Assembly: GCA_964646615.1 (NCBI GenBank)
Contig: CAZYEV010000019.1
Span: forward strand, 1-64,000
Direction of reading: 5' to 3'
Origin: M3007 sp964646615
GTDB taxonomy: Bacteria > Bacteroidota > Bacteroidia > Chitinophagales > Saprospiraceae
DNA: 64,000 nucleotides
A program made the translations under genes and the position numbers. The notes beneath the pieces were generated by a model, which saw nothing but the letters and a program-made list of their open reading frames with translations, ran no database searches and was not told the DNA's origin. Each line of letters begins with the position of its first letter. Position 1 is the stretch's first letter. Below are positions 58,001-64,000 of the stretch, piece after piece.

Positions 58001-60304
58001 ATGGCCCATTATTTAGACGAACTCAACGACGTACAGCGCGCCGCCGTAACGACCATTGAAGGCCCTGTGCTGGTCATCGCCGGCCCGGGGTCGGGCAAAA
58101 CGCGCGTGCTGACTTACCGCATTGCTCATGTGTTGGAGCAGGGTGTGGAGCCCTGGCGTGTGCTGGCGCTGACCTTCACCAACAAAGCCGCCCGCGAGAT
58201 GACCGAGCGCATTGAGCGCGTCGTCGGACCCAGGGCACGCTACGTGTGGGCCGGCACTTTCCACTCCATCTTTGCTCGCATCCTGCGCGCCGAAGCCGAC
58301 AAAATTGGCTACCCGTCCAGCTTCTCCATCTACGATACCGACGACACCGTCAGCCTGCTGCGCGCTATCATCAAAGAAATGAGCCTCGACCCGCAGCAGT
58401 ACAACCCCAACGCCATACGCTCGCGCATTTCATTAGCCAAAAGCAACCTCCTCACCCCGCCGCTCTACCGCGCCAACGACCAGATGATGGAGCAAGACCG
58501 CCAGGCGCGCCGACCCTTCACCGCCGACATCTACGAGCGCTACGTAACCCGCTGCAAACGCGCCGGCGCCATGGACTTCGACGACCTGCTACTGCAAATG
58601 CACCACCTGCTGCGCCACCACCCCGAAGTGGCCGACAAATACCGTGAGCGCTTCCGATACCTGCACGTGGACGAATTCCAGGACACCAACTTCCTCCAGT
58701 ATGCCATCCTGCACCTGCTGGCCAAATATCCTGGAAGCCCGGAAAACCTCTTCGCCGTCGGCGACGACGCCCAGAGCATCTACGCCTTCCGAGGCGCCAC
58801 CATTGACAACATCCTGGACTTCAGCAAGGATTTTCCGCAACTGAAAACCTTCAAACTGGAACAGAACTACCGCAGCACCGAGCACATCGTGGCGGCAGCC
58901 AATGAAATCATCGCCCACAACCAGCGTCAGCTGCCCAAAAAAATCTGGACGGCCCGCAGCGACAGCCACAAAATCCGACTGCTGCGCTGCATGACCGACG
59001 ACGACGAAGCACGACGGGTGGTTGACCTCATCGTGGAGCAAAAAAACCGCCTCCACCTGCGCAACGGCGACATCGCCATCCTGTACCGCACCAACGCCCA
59101 AAGCCGCAAGTTTGAAGAGCAATTGCGCCGCCAAAATCTGCCCTACCGCGTCTTTGGCGGCCTGTCGTTCTACCAGCGCAAAGAGGTCAAAGACCTGCTG
59201 GCTTACCTGCGCTTAGCCGTCAACCCGCACGACGAAGAGGCATTGGTGCGCATCATTAACTATCCGACCCGCGGCATCAGCGATGCTACGGTGAGTAAAC
59301 TCCGCCAGCACGCCGCCGCCAGCGGCGTCTCTCTGTGGGATGCCATGCTCACTGCCGACCTGCCCGAGCGCGCCCGCAAGGCCGTGCTCAATTTCCGCAC
59401 CTTAGTGGAAGGCTGGCAACGCCGCGCTCCTAAAGAGTCGGCCTATCAGTTGGCTTCTGACATCTACCGCCAATCGGGCCTGCTGGACGAACTCAAAAGC
59501 GAACGCAGCACCGAAGAGGGCCTCAGCCGCCTGCAAAACGCCAATGCCGTGCTGGACGCCATCAGCGAATTTACCGACAACGCCTCCAAACTGCGGCTGA
59601 ATGAGGAGGACAACGAACTACCTGACGCCTCTCTGGCCGCTTATCTGCAAACGGTTACCCTGCTGACCGATGCCGATATGGCCAGCGACAGCCCGGACTA
59701 CATCACTCTGATGAGCGCCCACGCGGCCAAAGGGCTGGAATTCCGCAGTGTGTTCATCACCGGCATGGAGGAAATGCTCTTTCCCTCATTTTTTGCCTTA
59801 GAAAACCCGGGCGGCCTGGACGAAGAGCGGCGGCTCTTCTATGTGGCCGTAACGCGGGCCAAAGAGCTGCTGACCATCTCCTACGCCGGTGTGCGCTATC
59901 GCAATGGCCGTCTGACCGAAAGTTCGCCTTCGCGCTTTCTGGGTGAAATTGGCCGCGAGCACTACGAGAATCTCGGCGGCATCGGCTCGCGCCGCCCGAC
60001 TGCCGAACCCGTCTCGCGTGTGGCCCACACGGTTGACCGGCGCGCCAGCGTATCGGGCAACTTCAGCGCACCGTCGTCTCAGCAGAGCCGCACCCAGCCG
60101 GCGGCGCCTGCGGACTTCAAGCCCTCGCCGCCCGAAGCCGTCGTGCCCGGGGTGCGCGTGCGGCACCTCAAATTTGGCGAGGGCGTGGTCAGGAGTGTCG
60201 AGGGCGCGCGCGAAAACCGCGTGGCTTCCATTGCCTTTGCGGGCGATGAAATTCCGGAGCGGCGCTTAGTGTTGCGCTTTGCCAGGTTGATGGTGCTTGC
60301 TTAG
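58001..60304 (+). CDS. pcrA: ATP-dependent DNA helicase, UvrD/PcrA type
   Basis: SF1 3'-5' helicase of 767 residues for repair and replication-transcription conflicts. The motifs are intact: I (GPGSGKTRVLTY), Ia (ALTFTNKAAREM), II (VDEFQDTN), III (VGDDAQSIYAFRGA), IV (LEQNYRST), V (TLMSAHAAKGLEF) and VI (EERRLFYVAVTRAK). The C-terminal about 45 residues (VRHLKFGEGVVRSVEG) form the PcrA/UvrD Tudor-like element that contacts RNA polymerase. ATG 58001; the 3' end overlaps pafA by 4 bases. Confidence 0.95.
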   Translation: MAHYLDELNDVQRAAVTTIEGPVLVIAGPGSGKTRVLTYRIAHVLEQGVEPWRVLALTFTNKAAREMTERIERVVGPRARYVWAGTFHSIFARILRAEADKIGYPSSFSIYDTDDTVSLLRAIIKEMSLDPQQYNPNAIRSRISLAKSNLLTPPLYRANDQMMEQDRQARRPFTADIYERYVTRCKRAGAMDFDDLLLQMHHLLRHHPEVADKYRERFRYLHVDEFQDTNFLQYAILHLLAKYPGSPENLFAVGDDAQSIYAFRGATIDNILDFSKDFPQLKTFKLEQNYRSTEHIVAAANEIIAHNQRQLPKKIWTARSDSHKIRLLRCMTDDDEARRVVDLIVEQKNRLHLRNGDIAILYRTNAQSRKFEEQLRRQNLPYRVFGGLSFYQRKEVKDLLAYLRLAVNPHDEEALVRIINYPTRGISDATVSKLRQHAAASGVSLWDAMLTADLPERARKAVLNFRTLVEGWQRRAPKESAYQLASDIYRQSGLLDELKSERSTEEGLSRLQNANAVLDAISEFTDNASKLRLNEEDNELPDASLAAYLQTVTLLTDADMASDSPDYITLMSAHAAKGLEFRSVFITGMEEMLFPSFFALENPGGLDEERRLFYVAVTRAKELLTISYAGVRYRNGRLTESSPSRFLGEIGREHYENLGGIGSRRPTAEPVSRVAHTVDRRASVSGNFSAPSSQQSRTQPAAPADFKPSPPEAVVPGVRVRHLKFGEGVVRSVEGARENRVASIAFAGDEIPERRLVLRFARLMVLA

Positions 60305-61974
60305 TCGTCCCAGAGGTCTTCGATGACCTTGCCCGTGCAGCCGTTGGGCCGCATGATGCGCAGCAGGGCGGCCAGCGTGGGGGCGATGTCGGTGATGCTC
60401 ACGGCCTCCACCGTTTGGCCCGGCTTCACCTTCCAGCCGTACCACAGGAGCGGCACGTGCGTGTCGTAAGGATAGGGCGAGCCGTGTGTGGTGCCACCCT
60501 TGCCGAAGTACTCGTCGTCGGCGTGCCAGCCCGGTTCGAGAAAGAAGACCACATCGCCCGAACGCCGCGGGTGCAGGCCGCGCCGCGTTTCAGCGATGAA
60601 CGGATATTCGGCCGGCATGCGCATGACCTCTTCCATCGTCAGCGCATCGTACACGCCGGGCTGAGCGCGCAGGTAGGTTTTGGCTATCTGTATGGCCGTC
60701 TGCAAGCCTTTGGCGCCCAGTTCGCGGTGGTTGAACCACAGCTGCTGGTTGTGCACCGCCAGCACGAAATCTTTCTTCATACCGAAGGCCTTGTGCAGCT
60801 GCGCATTCAGGGTATCCTTAAGGTGGCTTTCCGGAAATACACCTGCGGGTGCTCCAAGGTCTTGCAAGTGCAAGGGCGTCTCTGCCGCACCGTGGTCGGC
60901 GGTGAGGAAGACCAGTACATTGTCTTTGCCCAGTCGTTCCTCCAGAAACCGGAGCAGGCGGGCGATTTCTAAGTCAAGCCGCAGGTAAACATCCTGCACC
61001 TCTTCGGCGTGAATGCCGAACTGATGGCCGCAGTAGTCGGGTGTGGAGAAGCTCAGGCACAGCATGTCGGGGTATTCGTCCTGGCCCAGTTCCATTTTTT
61101 GAATGGCTTCTATGGCGAAGTCCACGGTGATGGTGTTGCCTTCGGGCACGAAGCGCAGCAGGCCGTAGCCGTATTTTTGATAGAGGCTGTCGCGCCACGA
61201 ACGCAGGTCGTAGGGGAAGCTGCGCGGCCACACCAAGGCCATGGGAGGGTAGTTGCCGTTGGTGTACTTGCGCCAGTTGTCGTAGCTCTCGCGGTAGGGG
61301 CGCTGGTGCAGTTTGTCCCAGATGCCGTCCAAATACTGGCGGGCTTTTTCCTGGCGGTTGAAGGTGTTGACCCAGTCTGGCAGTTGTTGGGTGTAGTAGG
61401 TAGAAGTAATCCAGTTGCCCGTTTGGTCATCGAACCAGTAGCAGGCGTCGGGGAAATGGCCGGCGGGCAGGATGCTGCCGCGGTCTTTGAGGCAGACGCC
61501 GACCACTCTGGATTTCATGGCAAAAGCCAGGCGCAGCTCGTCGGAGATGGTGCTGCTCAGCAACACGCGCGGCGAATGGCGGCCGCTGCGGTCGCCGGGC
61601 TTGAGGGTGCCCACGGCGTTTTCCGTGGTGTCAGTAGTTACGTAGCGTCGGCGTCCCCACTGGCGGTCGTACCATTCGTTGGCAATGATTCCGTTGATGC
61701 TGGGCGTCGTGCCGGTGTAGATAGCCGCATGACCCGGGCCGGTATAGGTAGGCCAGTAGTTGTACAATGTGTTCTCGCACGAGAAGCCCTCGCGCAGCAG
61801 GCGCCGGAAGCCGTCGGGGCCGTAGGCGTTGTAGTAGCGGTAGAGGTAGTCGTAGCGCATTTGGTCCACGACAATGCCTACCACTAAGCGCGGGCGGTCG
61901 AGTTTCTCCTGCGCATGGAGCGCCCCCGAAACCAACAGGCAGCACGCAGCCACCCATATCCAATGTCGTTTCAT
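60301..61974 (-). CDS. PafA-type alkaline phosphatase family protein
   Basis: Exported phosphomonoesterase of 557 residues. A signal peptide (SGALHAQ) is followed by the metal site near VVGIVVDQMRYDYL and the active-site Thr78 in YTGPGHAAIYTG. VCLKDRGSILPAGH supplies the Lys and Arg seen in PafA, and LTADHGAAETP and GGTTHGSPYPYDTHVPLLWY supply the other metal ligands. PafA enzymes release phosphate from phosphomonoesters in the periplasm of Bacteroidota and are calcium-tolerant and constitutive. A -7 box is at 62005-62012. Confidence 0.92.
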   Translation of the reverse strand: MKRHWIWVAACCLLVSGALHAQEKLDRPRLVVGIVVDQMRYDYLYRYYNAYGPDGFRRLLREGFSCENTLYNYWPTYTGPGHAAIYTGTTPSINGIIANEWYDRQWGRRRYVTTDTTENAVGTLKPGDRSGRHSPRVLLSSTISDELRLAFAMKSRVVGVCLKDRGSILPAGHFPDACYWFDDQTGNWITSTYYTQQLPDWVNTFNRQEKARQYLDGIWDKLHQRPYRESYDNWRKYTNGNYPPMALVWPRSFPYDLRSWRDSLYQKYGYGLLRFVPEGNTITVDFAIEAIQKMELGQDEYPDMLCLSFSTPDYCGHQFGIHAEEVQDVYLRLDLEIARLLRFLEERLGKDNVLVFLTADHGAAETPLHLQDLGAPAGVFPESHLKDTLNAQLHKAFGMKKDFVLAVHNQQLWFNHRELGAKGLQTAIQIAKTYLRAQPGVYDALTMEEVMRMPAEYPFIAETRRGLHPRRSGDVVFFLEPGWHADDEYFGKGGTTHGSPYPYDTHVPLLWYGWKVKPGQTVEAVSITDIAPTLAALLRIMRPNGCTGKVIEDLWDD

Positions 61975-62004
61975 AGCCGTTTTTGATTTGAGTGAATGAT
62001 GGGC

Positions 62005-62012
62005 AAAGGTAT
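62005..62012 (-). promoter_or_regulatory. -7 box TACCTTTG for the PafA gene
   Basis: Exact TAnnTTTG on the minus strand, 30 bases upstream of the ATG at 61974. Confidence 0.5.
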
Positions 62013-62150
62013 GCGGAGGCAGTGGGCAGGGTGGGTTAAGTCTGTGCTAATGGCGGGCTTTAATTGGCATCGTTGTTAACTGATGTTACGCATGATTGAG
62101 ACGATTGTCCTGGTGGAAGCCTTATTTGCAGTCCCTGGAATTTCTTTTTT

Positions 62151-62200
62151 CACCGCGGAGGAACACGGAGAAAAACACCTTCGCGGTTCTCTGTGCCTTC
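62151..62200. repeat. ACGGAGAA-type intergenic repeat, copy 3
   Basis: CACCGCGGAGGAACACGGAG, then CTTCGCGGTTCTCTGTGCC: an inverted, degenerate module of the ACCACGGAGGCACAGAG type. Related copies occur near 9185, 22934 and 62970. Confidence 0.5.
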
Positions 62201-62356
62201 TGCAGTTTTTTAATTCTTGCCTCGCAGCAACCCTGTGTAGAGTCAATTAATTTGAGGCATTTGAAAAAGCGAAACCATAGAACAGGTCTGGCTTACCTGC
62301 TTAGAAAACGACCTTAAAATCAAGGTATTGGGGAGTAAAGATGAGCAGGCCCGTTG

Positions 62357-62959
62357 CTAAAACACCCCCAGTATTCGCCCCTCTACCTCGCGCACTTCTC
62401 CCGGCTGTAAATGGCGCAGCGGCCCCTCGCCCAAGCGCAGTGGCCCGATTTGCACACGCACCAATCGGAGCACCGGATACCCGACGGCAGCGCACATGCG
62501 GCGCACCTGGCGATTTTTGCCCTCGGTGAGTGCGAGCTCCACCCAGCGGTCGGGCACGCTCTTGCGGAAGCGGATGGGCGGCTCGCGCGGCGGCAATTCG
62601 GGCGGCACCTCCAGCAGGCGTACACGAGCAGGGCGGGTGTGATAGGGTTTCCCATTTATGCGGATAACAACGCCTGAACGAAGCGTATCCAGGGCTTCTT
62701 CGGTCGGGATGCCCTCCACCTGTGCCCAATAGACGCGCTCGTGGCCGCCCTCGGGCCGCAGCAGGCGCGCGTTAAGGCGGGGGTCGTTGGTCAGCAGCAG
62801 CAGACCCTCGCTGTCGGCATCTAAGCGCCCGACGGGATAGACGTCTTTGGGCAAAGCGGCACTCAACTCCGCCAGCGTGTGCTGCCCGGGCTGGTCGGGC
62901 GTAAACTGGCTGAGCATGCCGTAGGGCTTGTAAACGACATAGTAGCGGTAAACGGGCAT
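62357..62959 (-). CDS. rRNA pseudouridine synthase, RluE/RsuA type
   Basis: Pseudouridine synthase of 200 residues without an S4 domain. The catalytic Asp is in YPVGRLDADSEGLLLLTND (the RLD of the family). LTEGKNRQVRRMCAAVGYPVLRLVRV is the C-terminal signature of the RsuA/RluB/E/F branch. It isomerises a uridine in 16S or 23S rRNA; the closest type is RluE. ATG 62959 (MPVYRYYVVYKPYG) rather than the upstream in-frame Met. 60 bases after tsaB on the same strand. Confidence 0.93.
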   Translation of the reverse strand: MPVYRYYVVYKPYGMLSQFTPDQPGQHTLAELSAALPKDVYPVGRLDADSEGLLLLTNDPRLNARLLRPEGGHERVYWAQVEGIPTEEALDTLRSGVVIRINGKPYHTRPARVRLLEVPPELPPREPPIRFRKSVPDRWVELALTEGKNRQVRRMCAAVGYPVLRLVRVQIGPLRLGEGPLRHLQPGEVREVEGRILGVF

Positions 62960-62969
62960 GGAGTTTCTT

Positions 62970-63007
62970 GCCACTAAGGGCGCTAAGGCATTCGCAAAGG
63001 CACGAAG
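62970..63007. repeat. Intergenic repeat, copy 4
   Basis: TTGCCACTAAGGGCGCTAAG followed by GCAAAGGCACGAAGACAG in the 60-base gap between tsaB and the pseudouridine synthase gene. Confidence 0.45.
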
Positions 63008-63019
63008 ACAGTCCTGCTG

Positions 63020-63742
63020 TTATTGCCCCGACAGCGGCGCCTTTTTCGGCACGGTAATGTTCGGCGGTTTCATGTAAAAAGGCTCGTAGTAGGCGAGGTC
63101 TTCCCAGGCGCGGCTGTGATAGCGTTGTTCGGCCAAATGGGCCATATAGGTGGCCGAACAGGCGGTTACGAGGCTTTTTTGCAGGTGGTTGTCCAGCGTT
63201 TCGGGCGGTATTTTATCGCAGCCGTTACCGGCGCAAAGCCACAGGGCGTCGGGGGGCGTTTGGGGCGCCAGAGCGTGCAGGTGTTGGGGCCATTGTTCGT
63301 CCAGTATCAAAGGCTGGGCCGGGCAAAGGGGCTGGAGTTTTTCATCGAAAACAGCCAGCCACACTTCCTGCCGGCGGGCGTCGAGCATGGGCACGTAGCG
63401 CACGGGAAGGTCGGCAGGAGCGTGTTGTTGGGCCGCAAAGGCCAGCGCCTGGAGCGTAGGCACGGCAATGAGTGGTTTGTCTAAGGCATAGCCGATGCCT
63501 TTGGCCGTAGAGACACCCACGCGCAGCGAAGTATAGGAGCCAGGGCCGCCGCTGACGGCAATGGCATCCAGCTGGCGGAGGGTTTGGCCGGCCTGGCGCA
63601 GGCATTCCTCGATGAGCAGCGTCAGGCGCGCTGCACAGTTGACGGCGGTTGTTTCTTCGGCCAGAGCGACGATTTCACCATCGAGGGCAAGGGCTACCGA
63701 GCAGACTTCCGTGGCGGTTTCGAGCAGGAGCAGGCGGGCCAT
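63020..63742 (-). CDS. tsaB: tRNA threonylcarbamoyladenosine complex subunit TsaB
   Basis: Pseudo-chaperone of the ASKHA fold, 240 residues, that pairs with TsaD for t6A37 tRNA modification. The family signature SGGPGSYTSLRVGVSTAKGI lies at about 65-84, with LLLETATEVCSVAL at the N-terminus. Its partner in the pathway, TsaC, is encoded at 39768-40757. It follows mnmA by 6 bases, consistent with cotranscription of two tRNA-modification genes. Confidence 0.95.
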   Translation of the reverse strand: MARLLLLETATEVCSVALALDGEIVALAEETTAVNCAARLTLLIEECLRQAGQTLRQLDAIAVSGGPGSYTSLRVGVSTAKGIGYALDKPLIAVPTLQALAFAAQQHAPADLPVRYVPMLDARRQEVWLAVFDEKLQPLCPAQPLILDEQWPQHLHALAPQTPPDALWLCAGNGCDKIPPETLDNHLQKSLVTACSATYMAHLAEQRYHSRAWEDLAYYEPFYMKPPNITVPKKAPLSGQ

Positions 63743-63748
63743 GGCGGG

Positions 63749-64000
63749 TTAAAAGCTGCCGTAAATGATGCCGCCGCCCACCACGTCGTCGCCCTCGTAG
63801 AAGACGGCGCTCTGGCCCGGGGCAATTCCTTTGGCGTTGGCGTGAAATTGCACCTCCACGTCATGCCCAACGGGCCGAACGGTGCTCACAGTGCCGGCAT
63901 CGCGGTAGCGCACTTTGGTAACGACTTCCAGCCCTTCTTCGGGCAGGGCGGCGTATTTCATGAGGTTGACTTTGCCCACCATCATGCCGTTGCGGATAAG
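63749..64000 (-). CDS. mnmA: tRNA 2-thiouridylase MnmA, C-terminal part (cut by window edge)
   Basis: The last 83 codons of an open frame continuing past 64000. It contains TKVRYRDAGTVSTVRP and the C-terminal signature GIAPGQSAVFYEGDDVVGGG, diagnostic of MnmA, which thiolates U34 of Lys, Glu and Gln tRNAs. The ATP pyrophosphatase core and catalytic cysteines lie outside the window. Its stop is 6 bases before tsaB. Confidence 0.88.
   Translation of the reverse strand, partial: LIRNGMMVGKVNLMKYAALPEEGLEVVTKVRYRDAGTVSTVRPVGHDVEVQFHANAKGIAPGQSAVFYEGDDVVGGGIIYGSF

Larger units (their letters stand above)
61975..62356. other. 382-base intergenic region with repeat module
   Basis: Between pafA and the pseudouridine synthase gene. 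It contains a -7 box for pafA, then a degenerate repeat block at about 62151-62200, otherwise nothing recognisable. An open frame across it (62096-62317) looks spurious. Confidence 0.6.

Noticed and set aside
62096..62317. Plus-strand open frame of 73 codons in the intergenic region
   Set aside because: It runs through the interspersed repeat module and has no family resemblance or plausible start context.

Overview
The window looks like chromosomal DNA from a Bacteroidota bacterium, most likely of the Saprospiria/Chitinophagia type. This is inferred from protein types, not from a search. The evidence is three proteins with type IX secretion C-terminal domains, SprB/PKD repeats, a GWxTD protein, DUF3098, a Bacteroidota-type Fe-S cluster trio, PafA-type phosphatase and recurrent TAnnTTTG -7 boxes with few Shine-Dalgarno sequences. 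The DNA is fairly GC-rich and densely coding. I see one tRNA, no rRNA, no CRISPR array and no insertion sequence. The right end cuts mnmA.

Layout. 0-9 kb: a FecA-like TonB receptor, two envelope hypotheticals, a MoxR/DUF58/BatD-like operon, then a divergent SPFH / ribbon-helix-helix / DUF1648 cluster containing a long hairpin, and a GNAT acetyltransferase. 9-19 kb: a T9SS type B surface protein, a secreted Trp-repeat protein, an orphan MacB-type permease, dut, a membrane glycosyltransferase-like TPR protein behind an ECF sigma and a small membrane protein, and a DUF4143 ATPase with palindromic repeats upstream. 19-28 kb: lysA, an Rpn-type nuclease, ychF, the Fe-S trio, a phosphoribosyltransferase, a heme-binding protein and an LpxH-like phosphoesterase. 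28-36 kb: clpX, clpP, tig, tRNA-Leu, the (p)ppGpp synthetase/hydrolase, an S24 repressor and lspA. 36-48 kb: a TMTC-like membrane protein, an MFS transporter, tsaC, folE, lpxH, GWxTD and a gingipain-type C25 protease. 48-64 kb: a secreted esterase, ung, uppP, DUF3098, ftsX, a fused 2-oxoacid dehydrogenase E1, an M16-like protein, three tandem palindromes before yajC, an outer-membrane barrel, a UvrD/PcrA helicase, PafA, an RluE-like enzyme, tsaB and partial mnmA.

Working together. Many genes serve the envelope and secretion: TonB receptor, LspA, UppP, FtsX, YajC, LpxH-type enzymes and T9SS cargo. Others handle protein quality control (Tig-ClpP-ClpX), tRNA modification (TsaC, TsaB, MnmA), nucleotide and DNA hygiene (Dut, Ung, helicase) and stringent response. 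I found no clear defence island or mobile system. The most unusual items are nucleic-acid structures (hairpin at 7635-7692, triple palindrome at 56693-56760, repeats at 19049-19190) and the Trp-repeat protein at 12097-12693.
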